NCBI GenBank assembly: GCA_017624495.1
Contig: JAGAMY010000042.1
Coordinates: 1-64,000 of the forward strand
Direction of reading: 5' to 3'
Origin: Lachnospiraceae bacterium
Lineage (GTDB): Bacteria > Bacillota > Clostridia > Lachnospirales > Lachnospiraceae
DNA: 64,000 nucleotides
A program made the position numbers and the translations under genes. Shown in pieces: positions 7,550 through 17,794 of this stretch. The first letter of the stretch is position 1. Each line of letters begins with the position of its first letter. The notes below the pieces were generated by a model. It worked only from the letters and a program-made list of their open reading frames with translations. It did not search any database and was not told the DNA's origin.

Positions 7550-8470
7550 ATGGAAGAACCCAAGAAGAAAAAAGTTTTGCAGTGGCATCCGGGATTTTAT
7601 GCAGGACTGCAGATAGAATTAGAAGAAGATGCGGAGAACCTCATATTTCAAAATGAATATCAACTGGGGACAAAGCCAAAAGAAATCGATGTTCTAATAA
7701 TAAAAAAGAACAATGAAAAGCCTGTACATAAAAATATAGGAAGGATATTCCGGCGTCATAATATCGTAGAATACAAAGCACCGGGAGATTATCTTAGCAT
7801 AGATGATTTTTATAAAGTGTATGGCTACATGATGTTTTATAAATCGCAAAATCAGAAAGTGGATGAGATAAAAATCCATGAGCTGACAATTACTTTAGTC
7901 AGCGAAAACAGACCTAAAAAGCTGATAAAACATCTAAAAGTATCCGGATACCGAATAGAAGAATTTGAGCCGGGAATTTTCTATATTAAAGGTGGAATGA
8001 TTCCCATACAGTTAATAATAACATCAGAACTATCTGAAGAAGAAAATTTGTGGCTTAGGAATTTGAGCAACAAAGTGCGAAAAAAAGAAACTATAGAAAA
8101 ACTGGTAACAGAATACGGAAAACATGAAAAAGATATACGATATGAATCTGTTATGGATTTGATTGTACATGCAAACTGGAAAATTTTTAATAAGGAGGAA
8201 GGGTTTATGTGTGACGCACTGATGGAGATAATGGAAGGAAAACTGGAAGAAATGTTAGAAGAAAGAATGAAGGACAAGCTGAAAGAAGTGCAGGAGCGTG
8301 GAATGGAGCGTGGAATAGAGCGTGGAATAGAGCGTGGAATAGAACAGGGAATGGAACGTTGGGAAATATTGATACAAAAATTAATTCTGTCTTCCCGTTC
8401 GGATGAAATTGAAAAAGCAGCTACAAATAAAGAATATAAAAACAAATTGTTTGAAGAATTTGGAATATAA
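7550..8470 (+). CDS. PD-(D/E)XK nuclease-superfamily protein with Arg/Glu repeat tail
   Basis: A 306-residue protein starting at ATG 7550 behind AAGGAGGAAG. Residues 19-80 carry a PD-(D/E)XK-like core: Glu in GLQIEL, Asp47 in KEIDVLII and Glu74-x-Lys76 in NIVEYKAP. This is the signature of the Rpn/transposase-like nuclease group abundant in Lachnospiraceae. Residues 215-270 form a charged helix with the repeats MERGIERGIERGIEQG, a coiled coil common at the C-terminus of this group. Rpn proteins cut DNA and promote RecA-independent recombination in E. coli; the role here is unknown. It is a single-gene unit with its own promoter. Confidence 0.78.
   Translation: MEEPKKKKVLQWHPGFYAGLQIELEEDAENLIFQNEYQLGTKPKEIDVLIIKKNNEKPVHKNIGRIFRRHNIVEYKAPGDYLSIDDFYKVYGYMMFYKSQNQKVDEIKIHELTITLVSENRPKKLIKHLKVSGYRIEEFEPGIFYIKGGMIPIQLIITSELSEEENLWLRNLSNKVRKKETIEKLVTEYGKHEKDIRYESVMDLIVHANWKIFNKEEGFMCDALMEIMEGKLEEMLEERMKDKLKEVQERGMERGIERGIERGIEQGMERWEILIQKLILSSRSDEIEKAATNKEYKNKLFEEFGI
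8294..8353 (+). repeat. 12-bp in-frame tandem repeat
   Basis: GAGCGTGGAAT(A/G) occurs four times in a row (8294-8341), followed by a diverged fifth unit. Each unit encodes ERGI or ERGM, extending the helix by one turn. Such arrays change copy number by slippage without breaking the frame. Confidence 0.9.
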
Positions 8471-8473
8471 TTA

Positions 8474-8569
8474 CATGTACATTGCAGAGTAATGCCGGAT
8501 GAGTGTGAGATGCTAAGAAAATGTATGCACATAAAAGTTCACATTCATCCGGCATTATGCATATGTACA
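8474..8569. repeat. Long imperfect inverted repeat, possible hairpin element
   Basis: A 19-bp stem (8490-8508 with 8539-8557, one wobble) around a 30-nt loop is extended by outer arms TGTACATTGCA and TGCATATGTACA. It starts just after the nuclease-gene stop. Without a T-tract it could be a weak bidirectional terminator or a small non-autonomous element. The rest of 8570-8768 has AGTACCA/TGGTACT arms (8594-8600, 8637-8643) and a GGGC/GCCC hairpin near 8714, but no riboswitch I recognise. Confidence 0.6.
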
Positions 8570-8768
8570 GATATCTGTTAAAAATATGCAAAAAGTACCA
8601 GTATTTCTGAATGAGATTTAGTACTTTGGTACTATAACATTTCTCTTTAGTTTTTTCGATATAAATGGTATAACTATAAGTAGATAACGAGAAGTGTCAC
8701 TAAATGTAAAAATGGGCGGAAAACTGCCCTGCCTATATCAGGATACTATAAAAGGAAAGGGAGATTAA

Positions 8769-11700
8769 ATGATGTACAAGGATGTAGCAAAACGAATTAT
8801 AGCCTCAATTCTTACCTTCACGATGATTGGGACTACGCCGGACTGGACAGTACTGGCGACACAAACCGGAAATGACACGTCGGTTTCTGTAGAAACAGAG
8901 GCGGCAATAGATGCTGTCATGCCGGAAGAAACAGAACAAATAGTAGAAGCGGAAACAGAAAGTGTTTCGGTAGATGCGATTGGGGAAGAAGCAATAGAAG
9001 CATCTACAGAAGAAGCAGCCGCAGAAGAGATTGCCCCAGAAGAAACTGTCACAGAGGAGAGTGCACCAGAGGACACCCCTATAGAAATGGTTGTAATAGA
9101 AGAAAATACCGTGGATACAGAAGTGGTGGAAGCTGAAGGAAATTTAATTGATATCGGTCAGTGTGATGTTGAACTATCATCTACACAGGCGACTTATAGT
9201 GGAAAAAAACAGACACCCGCAATTACAGTAACCTATAATGGTACAGTAGTATCTGCTGAACATTATGATGTGAAGTACTATCAGTCTGATATGCAAACTG
9301 AAGATGAAATGATTGATGCTGGTGCAAAGTATATTGTGATAGAGGGAGATAGTGAAAATACTACAGGCAGTAAGGAAGTAGAACAGATATTTTCTATTGT
9401 TGCAAAAAATCTTACTGAGGCTATGATAGTCGGAACAATTCCGAATCAGTTAGAGAGCTGTGTTACAGAAGGTATTGAAGGGCTAAAAATGGTTGATGCT
9501 GAAATTGATGCAGAAACAGAATTGAAGAATGATTTTGATTATAATGTTAGTGTGACAATTCCAGATGCTAATGTAAATAGGGCAAAGGTTGTTATTAAAG
9601 GTAAGGGAAATTACAAGAATACAATAGTAATTGATACAGATGCAGAGGATCCGGTAGTAATTGGTGAAAATATTGCAGATTATGAGGCAATTCCCAATCC
9701 ATGTACATATAACGGTGGTAAAGAATTAACACCTACAATTACATTAAAGAAGGGGTTATTTTCTAATACAAATTTTGAGTATCTTGAGTGGGAAAATAAT
9801 ATAAATGCAGGGGAAGCTACAGTAGTGCTTATAGGTACTGGTGATGGTGAAGATGCCTTGGCAGGTACAAAAGAAGTAACATTTAATATTGATAAAAAAG
9901 ATGTAAGTTCTGGATTAGATGCAATATATCCGAAGAAAGTTATATACCAGAAGACCTCAGATGGAGCAGGTGTTGTCCCATCGGTATTTGAACTATCTCA
10001 CAATGGTACAAAAATGATGAAAGGCGAAATGATAGAGGGTGAAGTATCAAAAGGTGATTATAGTGTTGCTTTTTCTGATAATACGGATGTTACTACAAAT
10101 GCGGTAATAACAGTAACTGGGGGAGGAACTAATTATACTGGTACTGCTACATGGAATTATGAGATTGTTGTAGCAGATATAAGTGGTTTAGATTATTCAA
10201 CAGAAGAATTTAATACAGTGTATACAGGTAATGTATATGAACCAGAATTGATAATTAAACAAAATGATGTGGAACTGAAAGAAGAGGACTATACCATAAG
10301 TTATTTGGACGAGGACAAAAATCCGGTTTCAGAAATGAAGGATGCAGGAAAATATTGGGTTGTGATAACCGGTATAAATAATTATGCTGACTCTGAAAAA
10401 AAATTGCCAGTGGTAATTGAACCAAAAACTATTGAAGGGGCAACAGTAAATCTTGCTTATAGTGAGGCTGAATATAATGGAGAGAAGTTTGAACCGGAAG
10501 TAACATCTGTGAAATTGGCAGATGGCACAGAATTAGATAGTACAGAGTATACAGTTGCCTATGAGAATAATATAAATGCAGGTAAAGCGACAGTGACTGT
10601 TGAAGGAACAGGTAATTATAAGGGAGTTGCTAGTACTTCATTTGCAATTTGGAAAAATATTGCAGATTTAAAGGATACTATTCAAGTAGGTAGCATTACA
10701 TATAATGGAAAAGTAGAACCACCTTCTGTGACCGTTATGGATGGATGGAAGACAGTTGCAAGAACGAATTATCTTGTGAATTGTAGTTATGATTTAACAG
10801 CAGGTGAAGGAACTGTAACAATTAGAGGAATAAGCGACTATTATAAAGGTCAATGTGATAAAATATTTAAAATTTATCCGGGTGACATAGAAGGCGTAGA
10901 AATTAAGATTGTCGAAGGTGAGGATTTGACATTTACTGGAAGCTCTGTAGAACCTCAATTAGTGGTAACATATGGAAATACGGAATTGTCAAGTGTTTCG
11001 GATTATAATGTGACATATGAAAATGCTGTTGATGTAGTAAATTCTCCGGCGAAAGCAATTATTACTGGCAAAACAGGTGCTTTTGGGGGTAGTAAGGAAT
11101 TTGAATATTTCTTAAAGGCAAAATCATTAGAGAGTAGTTCCATTGAATATCAAGGAGGCGAAATAGATGGACTGGCATTTAAAGCAGGAAATCTTCCAGA
11201 TTTTGTTGTTGCAGACACAGCTCGAGCAAGCTCTGAATTAGGCGGAGGAGCAGTTGAAGAAGGAAAAGGTGAATATAAGCTGGTCGAGGGCAAGGACTAT
11301 ATAGTTGTTGGTGAGCCTGTTTTGTCTGATAGTGGAGATTCGGGAACAATTGAAATTGAAGGTATGCGGAACTATACCGGAACAATGAGTATAGAATTTA
11401 CCATTAATCAGATTGAATTAGAACCAGATGAGCTTCGTGCAGTGCTGTCAAAGAAATCATATGCGTATACGGGAAGTACTATTATACCAATGGTAACAGT
11501 CGTGAAGAATGTTGATGGTGAAGAAACTACTTTGATACAGGGAACAGATTTTTATGTTACAGTAGATAATGCCATAGATGTAGGTGATGATTATAGATAC
11601 AAGGTAGTATGTAAAGGTGCTTATGCAGGGACATTTATATCTACAGATACATTCTCCATCATAGCCAGAGATTTAAGTGATGCAGAAGTTGTTGTAGACC

Positions 11701-14700
11701 CGATTCCAAATCAGGCATACACAGGTCAGGAAATTGAACCGGAAGTGACTGTTCGTATTGGTGATGTAGAACTGGATGCGGCAGAATATAAGGTAAGCTA
11801 TGCAGACAATATTGAAATAAGTGATGCGGCAAAGGTAACAATTACACCGAACAGTACAAATCTGACAGGAGAAAAAACAGCAACATTTAGTATTTGTGAA
11901 AATATCGATGATATTCATCTTAAGGGTTATGATCCTGAATGTATGTATGCAGGACCGGGTGGTACTACACAATTTGTAACGGTTTGGAAAGGGGATACCC
12001 AATTGGACGGTTCCAAAGATTATTCTATCGAATTTATAAATCATTATAATGCGACAGTTGGTCCTGATGGTAATAGTAACGGAAATGGACCTGCAATTAT
12101 ACGAGTACTAGGTAAAGGAACATATGGTGGAGTTAAAGATTTTACATATGAGATTACACCAAGACCTATTTATAAGAAATGGGTACAGAACCCTGTTCTG
12201 GCAGATGGTATGAAGGTAGAAGTAGAATCTGTACGTTTTACCGGAGGTGTTCCGGAACCAAATGTTAAAATTACTTATACAAATGAAGCTGGAGTAGAAT
12301 ATGTATTGCAGGAAGATGTAGATTATATAATAGGAGCGTTTTCTTCTAATCATGTAGGCGATAATACTACACTTGATATTTCTGCACTTGGCAATTTTCG
12401 TATGTTTGGAGATTCACTTAACCCATTAAAGTATAGTACCACAATTCTTCCAAAGAAATTTGCCAATGCAGACGGTACATTAGCAGAGAATATTATTGTC
12501 GAATGTCCGACAGAGGTTGAGTTTGAAGAAGGTGTGAATGAATATACGCCGGAAATTAAAGTATATGACGCTAGTCGTTCATCGTCGGATGGTACACCGC
12601 AGGCACCAAATGAGAATGATTGTTATCAGTTAAAATCTACAGAATATGAAGTAAGATATAATAACAATCAAAAACCGGGAACAGCAACCTTTACAATTAC
12701 AGGTAGAGGTGATTATGCAGATGGTGTATACACAAAAGGCTCCTTTAATATTGTTGCAGATTTGGGCGGTGTTCAGGTGGATATGCTTAAAGATTATGTA
12801 TACACAGGAAAACCGGTAAAAGTTGAGATTAAAAAAGTAAGTGTACCGGGGGCAGAACTTGCTTATAATACGGATTATACATATGAGGTTGGTCCATATG
12901 CTCCAACAGGTGATTCGGAACTTACGGATGTTGGTGAATACTATGTACGAATTATTGGTAAAGGTGCTTATGCAGACTCTGAACCACAGCAATTTCTCTT
13001 TAACATTGTACCTAAGACAATTGAAGATACAGCAACTGTGAAGATGTCAAATGTCTATGGTTCTTATTCATATACTGGTAAGCCAATTGAACCGGATCCA
13101 TGGTTTGAATATAATGGCATAGAGATGGAAAGGAACGTTGACTTTGAGGTAATATATGATGACAATGCAGGTGTGGCAGGTGAAACGTATACTTTGACAG
13201 TTAATGGTATAAATAATTTTACTGGTACAATAACAAAAACATATGTTGTTGGTGATAATTTTGATGTGACGATTGAGTTAGATCCAGATCCGGGTGAGAA
13301 AGGGTTTGAATTTACAGGTGAAGCATATAGACCTAAGGTTACTGTTTGGGATAATAAGATTCAGGGAAAAAAGTTAGAACTAGGTGAAGATTATGAAATG
13401 CAATATGCAAAGAATCTTGAGGCTGGAACAGCATATGTAAATGTTTGGGGATTGCCAAATCCGAACAATCCATTAGATGGTTATTGTGGTAATGCACAGA
13501 AAACCTTTATTATCAATCCAAAATCATTAGACGATGCTGCGATAGAAATTGCGGCTGTTGAACAAGTGACCTATAACAGAGAAGAACATACACCGACCAC
13601 TACCGTTTTTTGGAATAAAGGAGATGGTAACAAGGTAGAATTGCATGAGGGTACGGATTTTGAATATTCTTATGAAAACAACATCGATGCAAGTACCGCA
13701 GATGCAAAAGCAAAACTTTGTATCAATGGTATTGGTAACTACAAGGACAGCAAATCGATAGAGTTTGTTATTAACAAAAAGAACATAACTGAAGAAGACG
13801 TAACCGTAGAAGAAATTGCAAATCAGGTGTATTCCGGTACAGAGGTTGACCCGGTTCCGGAAGTAATCTGGGAAGATATTCCGTTAGTCGAAGGCACAGA
13901 GTTCAAATTGACTTATGAAAACAATACGGAACTTACCACAGATGACAGTAAAGCCAAAATGACCATCGAAGGAACAGGCAACTATGAAGGTACAATTGAA
14001 AAAGAATTTAATATTGTTCCAATTCCGGTAAGAGATATGGTATTTGAGTACAAGGCGGACTGGCTCTATACAGGTAAAGAAATTACACCAAAAGTCACCA
14101 TGTACTATCAGTATCCGACAGGTAATTATGCATCTGATAAGTATCCGGCAGGCGATAAAGTATGGCAGGATGAAAAGAATTTCACTGTGGAATACAAACA
14201 TACAAAAGAAGCCGGTGAAAAGGACAGCAGTATTATTAATATTACTGCAATTGAGGAGCATTATTCTGGTTCTACACAGTGCTATTATACGATTGGAAGA
14301 CGTCCATTATCCGATGGAACTATTACCATGGATAAGATTCCAAATCAGGTTGCAAACAAGGAGTTAGGTGAAGCGGCAAAACCAATGCCAACACTTACAT
14401 TCCGTCCGGATTCTACAACTACCTATACGTTGATATATGGCGCTGATTATACAGTGAAGTGGGAAAACAATACTGAACCGGGTATGACAGGTACAATTAT
14501 TGTAGAAGGTAAAGGAAACTTTACTGATGAAAAGGTGGAAACTTTCTATATTGGAATGGATATTCATCAGTATATTAAGGGTGAGGTGAAGTTTGGAGAA
14601 GTTGTTGACTATATTTATAATGGTAAAGCACAGACTCCAGAAGTTGTAGTAGAAGATACTACACTTGTACCAAATGTAAATTATGAAATTCTCTATGATG

Positions 14701-16625
14701 GTGTGAAGGCTGATGAAATCGTAGATGACAGTCATGCGACAAAAGCAGGTATACATAAAGCTGCTGTGGTAGGTATTAATGAATATGGCGGTATCATAGA
14801 GCTTGAGTACGAAATTGATAAGAGAGATATTTCCAAGGTAGAATTTAGAACACCGGAAGGAACAGCATATACCGGAAGTCCGGTTTACCCGTTGATTGTA
14901 GGTCATGATGAAGCGGCAATTACAAGACTTGGCGAGGATGAATCTACAGCAGAAACAACAGGTGACATTAGTATGGAAGGTATGTGGACCAACTTAAATG
15001 CATTTACCACAAGTTATCAGGGAAATCACACAGATATTGGTCCGGTTACGGTTACCATTACGGCAACAGAAGATGCTAACTATTATGGCACAACTACTCT
15101 GCAGTTCAACATTGAACCAAAAGATTTGCAGAGTGAGGATATTTTAAGTAGTACAGTAGAAAATCAAACTTATACAGGAAGTCCAATCAAACCGGAGATG
15201 AAGATTACGGATGGTGGAAGAAATGTGAACGGTACAGCATTTATAGCTGGAACGGATATCGATTACTATACTTTAGTAGAAGGTTTAGATTACGATATTA
15301 CATTTACAGATAATATCTATCCGGGTCGTGTAACCATGACGATTACAGGTAAAAATCATTATAAGGGAACATTGGCAAAACAGTTTGATATAGGAGCAGA
15401 TTTATCAAGTGCAGTAATTGCGCCGATTCCTCCACAGACATATACAGGACAGCCAATTTGTCCGGAACTTAAAGTTACAATAGGTGAAAAAGAGTTAAAG
15501 GCGAACTTCGATTATACAGCAACTTATGCAAATAATGTAGAAAGAGGAACAGCTACAGTAACAATTTCACCGGTGGCAGGAAGTATGTTTACCGGAAGTA
15601 ATACGGCAACCTTTGAAATTGGTCGTGAATTAAGCGAAGCTACAACAGAAATAAAATTAGTGTCTGACAGCTTTGTATATACCGGAAATGCAATTATGCC
15701 AAAACCAGCCGTTATATATGCTGGTACAAAATTAGTAGAAGGCGTTGACTATACCCTTTCCTATAGTAATAACATCAATGTGGGTACAGCAACAATTACC
15801 ATTACGGCGGCAGGTACATTTGAAGGTGCAGTTGCTAAAACCTTTACGATTGCAAGAAGAAGTATTACCCGTTGTGCTTTTGAAAATGTATATGACCTGC
15901 TTTATAACGGCAATGCGACAACACAGAACGTAGTCGTAAAAGACGGAAACCGTACATTAGTAGAAAATAAAGATTATACCGTGACCTATGCAAACAACGT
16001 TGGTCCGGGTGCTGCAAGCGTGATTCTTACAGGTATTGGTAATTATGCAGCAGTTAAGACTGTATATTATATGATTAATGTAAGACCAATGGGCAAGATT
16101 AAAGGAAAAGCTACCTCCAACAAGGTGATTAAGATTTCCTGGGAGCCGGTTGCAGGAGCACAGGGATATGCAATCTACAATGCAAAGAATGACCTGATTG
16201 GCAAAACCACAAAGACATACTTCAATCATAAGAAGTTAAAAGCATTAAAGAATTACAAATACAAAGTACGTCCATACTGTGTAAATGATGGCACAACATA
16301 CTATGGTGCTTTCTCAAACACTATTACAGTAAGGACATTAGCAAAGGCACCGACGAAGGTAAAAGTAAAAGCCGGAGACGACCAGCTTACTATTTCATGG
16401 AAGAAGGTTAAAGGTGTCAGTGGTTATGTAGTTTACAGAAGTACCAAAAAGTCCGGTAAGTACAAGAAGGTTGCAACATTAAAGAAAGCTTCAAAAACAA
16501 GCTGGACAAATACAAATCTGGCAAGTGGAAAACGTTATTACTACAAAGTCAGATCCTATAAGACAATTAAAGGAAAGAAGATTTACAGTAAGTATACTTC
16601 TCCGAAATCTGCTAAGACATATTAA
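8769..16625 (+). CDS. Giant secreted repeat protein (about 25 MBG-like repeats, two Fn3-like domains)
   Basis: A 2618-residue protein; ATG 8769 or 8772 both follow AAAGGGAG. Residues 1-31 look like a signal peptide. Residues 35-120 are acidic and rich in Glu, Thr and Ala, likely a wall-spanning stalk. From about 125 to 2435 some 25 diverged repeats of 80-100 residues follow the pattern YTGKxIxPxVTV...DYTVSYxNNxNxGTATVTITGxGNYxG, a bacterial Ig-like/MBG type. Two Lys-rich Fn3-like domains end it (2437-2525, 2526-2618). There is no LPXTG-type signal, so anchoring must differ from that of the operon's third gene. Likely a surface adhesin or spacer. The sortase gene starts 12 nt later. Confidence 0.85.
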   Translation: MMYKDVAKRIIASILTFTMIGTTPDWTVLATQTGNDTSVSVETEAAIDAVMPEETEQIVEAETESVSVDAIGEEAIEASTEEAAAEEIAPEETVTEESAPEDTPIEMVVIEENTVDTEVVEAEGNLIDIGQCDVELSSTQATYSGKKQTPAITVTYNGTVVSAEHYDVKYYQSDMQTEDEMIDAGAKYIVIEGDSENTTGSKEVEQIFSIVAKNLTEAMIVGTIPNQLESCVTEGIEGLKMVDAEIDAETELKNDFDYNVSVTIPDANVNRAKVVIKGKGNYKNTIVIDTDAEDPVVIGENIADYEAIPNPCTYNGGKELTPTITLKKGLFSNTNFEYLEWENNINAGEATVVLIGTGDGEDALAGTKEVTFNIDKKDVSSGLDAIYPKKVIYQKTSDGAGVVPSVFELSHNGTKMMKGEMIEGEVSKGDYSVAFSDNTDVTTNAVITVTGGGTNYTGTATWNYEIVVADISGLDYSTEEFNTVYTGNVYEPELIIKQNDVELKEEDYTISYLDEDKNPVSEMKDAGKYWVVITGINNYADSEKKLPVVIEPKTIEGATVNLAYSEAEYNGEKFEPEVTSVKLADGTELDSTEYTVAYENNINAGKATVTVEGTGNYKGVASTSFAIWKNIADLKDTIQVGSITYNGKVEPPSVTVMDGWKTVARTNYLVNCSYDLTAGEGTVTIRGISDYYKGQCDKIFKIYPGDIEGVEIKIVEGEDLTFTGSSVEPQLVVTYGNTELSSVSDYNVTYENAVDVVNSPAKAIITGKTGAFGGSKEFEYFLKAKSLESSSIEYQGGEIDGLAFKAGNLPDFVVADTARASSELGGGAVEEGKGEYKLVEGKDYIVVGEPVLSDSGDSGTIEIEGMRNYTGTMSIEFTINQIELEPDELRAVLSKKSYAYTGSTIIPMVTVVKNVDGEETTLIQGTDFYVTVDNAIDVGDDYRYKVVCKGAYAGTFISTDTFSIIARDLSDAEVVVDPIPNQAYTGQEIEPEVTVRIGDVELDAAEYKVSYADNIEISDAAKVTITPNSTNLTGEKTATFSICENIDDIHLKGYDPECMYAGPGGTTQFVTVWKGDTQLDGSKDYSIEFINHYNATVGPDGNSNGNGPAIIRVLGKGTYGGVKDFTYEITPRPIYKKWVQNPVLADGMKVEVESVRFTGGVPEPNVKITYTNEAGVEYVLQEDVDYIIGAFSSNHVGDNTTLDISALGNFRMFGDSLNPLKYSTTILPKKFANADGTLAENIIVECPTEVEFEEGVNEYTPEIKVYDASRSSSDGTPQAPNENDCYQLKSTEYEVRYNNNQKPGTATFTITGRGDYADGVYTKGSFNIVADLGGVQVDMLKDYVYTGKPVKVEIKKVSVPGAELAYNTDYTYEVGPYAPTGDSELTDVGEYYVRIIGKGAYADSEPQQFLFNIVPKTIEDTATVKMSNVYGSYSYTGKPIEPDPWFEYNGIEMERNVDFEVIYDDNAGVAGETYTLTVNGINNFTGTITKTYVVGDNFDVTIELDPDPGEKGFEFTGEAYRPKVTVWDNKIQGKKLELGEDYEMQYAKNLEAGTAYVNVWGLPNPNNPLDGYCGNAQKTFIINPKSLDDAAIEIAAVEQVTYNREEHTPTTTVFWNKGDGNKVELHEGTDFEYSYENNIDASTADAKAKLCINGIGNYKDSKSIEFVINKKNITEEDVTVEEIANQVYSGTEVDPVPEVIWEDIPLVEGTEFKLTYENNTELTTDDSKAKMTIEGTGNYEGTIEKEFNIVPIPVRDMVFEYKADWLYTGKEITPKVTMYYQYPTGNYASDKYPAGDKVWQDEKNFTVEYKHTKEAGEKDSSIINITAIEEHYSGSTQCYYTIGRRPLSDGTITMDKIPNQVANKELGEAAKPMPTLTFRPDSTTTYTLIYGADYTVKWENNTEPGMTGTIIVEGKGNFTDEKVETFYIGMDIHQYIKGEVKFGEVVDYIYNGKAQTPEVVVEDTTLVPNVNYEILYDGVKADEIVDDSHATKAGIHKAAVVGINEYGGIIELEYEIDKRDISKVEFRTPEGTAYTGSPVYPLIVGHDEAAITRLGEDESTAETTGDISMEGMWTNLNAFTTSYQGNHTDIGPVTVTITATEDANYYGTTTLQFNIEPKDLQSEDILSSTVENQTYTGSPIKPEMKITDGGRNVNGTAFIAGTDIDYYTLVEGLDYDITFTDNIYPGRVTMTITGKNHYKGTLAKQFDIGADLSSAVIAPIPPQTYTGQPICPELKVTIGEKELKANFDYTATYANNVERGTATVTISPVAGSMFTGSNTATFEIGRELSEATTEIKLVSDSFVYTGNAIMPKPAVIYAGTKLVEGVDYTLSYSNNINVGTATITITAAGTFEGAVAKTFTIARRSITRCAFENVYDLLYNGNATTQNVVVKDGNRTLVENKDYTVTYANNVGPGAASVILTGIGNYAAVKTVYYMINVRPMGKIKGKATSNKVIKISWEPVAGAQGYAIYNAKNDLIGKTTKTYFNHKKLKALKNYKYKVRPYCVNDGTTYYGAFSNTITVRTLAKAPTKVKVKAGDDQLTISWKKVKGVSGYVVYRSTKKSGKYKKVATLKKASKTSWTNTNLASGKRYYYKVRSYKTIKGKKIYSKYTSPKSAKTY

Positions 16626-16637
16626 GGAATAATCTTT

Positions 16638-17762
16638 ATGGGTAAGAAATACAGAATTGGCAGACATGAGTTTGATTCCCGGGAAGAATGGGAAAAAGCC
16701 CTGAAAGATACGAAACAGATTAAGCGCATCGTGGATCAGATGGATTTGGAAAACCCGGAAGACGTGTTGACCATTTACAATATGATTCGTGATGGTGAAG
16801 TGACATTCTCCAGTGAGCTGGGTGCAGCGTTCTATTATGATATATCCAATAGAGTAGCTGATAACACCCAGAGTCTGCTGGAAGAGAGCAGGACGATTCA
16901 TTATGAACCGGCACCTGTGGATGAGAAGAAGCAGCAGCAGTCAAAAATGTTTAAAATTATAGCAATTGCGTGTGTTCTTCTTGCGTTTCTTTGCTTTGGG
17001 GTTTATACTTATTATGAGTACAGTGAACGTGAAGCAATCCGCAGAATGGATGAACTGCAAAGCCAGAAAGATATATCACAGGCGGTGAACTGGTATTTTG
17101 ACAAAGTTCGCCAAAAGCAGGGAACAGATGTGGATGGCACAGAAGTTTTGCAGCCACAGTCCGGGTCTACGGTAACAGCACCGGAGGTATTGGCTGAATA
17201 TGCATCGCTATATGCTACCTATCCGGATTTGATAGGCTGGCTTCGGGTGACAGACACCCAGATAAATTTACCGGTCATGCAGACCACGGATAATGAATAT
17301 TATTTGAATAAAGGGATAGATGGCAGCGAAGACAAAAATGGGACATTGTTTTTAGATTATCGTGCAAATGCACATGCGCCAAGCACGAATCTGATTGTGT
17401 ATGGACACAATATGCGCAGTGGGGCGATGTTTGGAGAACTGAAAAAGTACTTAGACGAAGGCTTTTTAGCTGAACATCAGACAATTCAGTTCGATACACT
17501 TTATGAAAAAAGAAGTTATGAAATAATAGCTGTGTGCCTGTCAGAAGTGGGGTATCAAGACGAACCTGGCACAAAATATTATGATTTTATTGAGGCACAG
17601 AGCGAAGCGGAACTTAACGCATTTCTGGAAACCATTCGGAAATGTGCGGTTTATGATAAAACACAGGATGTGACCCTGAGTGACAGTTTACTGACACTCT
17701 CCACCTGCAACAGCTACGTCGAAGATGGAAGACTCTTTGTTGTAGCAAAAAAAATACAATAG
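16638..17762 (+). CDS. srtB: Class B sortase with an N-terminal cytoplasmic extension
   Basis: A 374-residue membrane transpeptidase. One membrane helix lies at about 105-125. The catalytic domain (185-374) holds His257 in YGHNM, Cys357 in LSTCN and Arg365 in DGRLFVV, the sortase triad in class B arrangement. Residues 1-104 precede the membrane helix and form a hydrophilic domain (RIGRHEFDSREEWEKAL) that usual SrtB proteins lack. The enzyme cuts a C-terminal sorting motif and links the protein to peptidoglycan. It sits between a giant surface protein and a TPKTG-bearing protein, its likely substrate; class B enzymes of Clostridia accept (S/P/N)PXTG-type motifs. Confidence 0.9.
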   Translation: MGKKYRIGRHEFDSREEWEKALKDTKQIKRIVDQMDLENPEDVLTIYNMIRDGEVTFSSELGAAFYYDISNRVADNTQSLLEESRTIHYEPAPVDEKKQQQSKMFKIIAIACVLLAFLCFGVYTYYEYSEREAIRRMDELQSQKDISQAVNWYFDKVRQKQGTDVDGTEVLQPQSGSTVTAPEVLAEYASLYATYPDLIGWLRVTDTQINLPVMQTTDNEYYLNKGIDGSEDKNGTLFLDYRANAHAPSTNLIVYGHNMRSGAMFGELKKYLDEGFLAEHQTIQFDTLYEKRSYEIIAVCLSEVGYQDEPGTKYYDFIEAQSEAELNAFLETIRKCAVYDKTQDVTLSDSLLTLSTCNSYVEDGRLFVVAKKIQ

Positions 17763-17794
17763 CAAGGATGCTATAGAGCCAGGAGTGATGAATT

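Noticed and set aside
7981..8532. Reverse-strand frame of 183 codons opposite the nuclease-family gene
   Set aside because: Its Ser-Ile-Pro-Arg repeats are the complement of the 12-bp array.
8640..8768. Possible c-di-GMP riboswitch before the giant surface gene
   Set aside because: Only a GGGC/GCCC hairpin is seen; the conserved core sequences of both known classes are missing.
9150..16080. Repeats in the giant gene as a CRISPR or DNA satellite
   Set aside because: The repeats are protein-level, 80-100 residues and strongly diverged in DNA, within one open frame.
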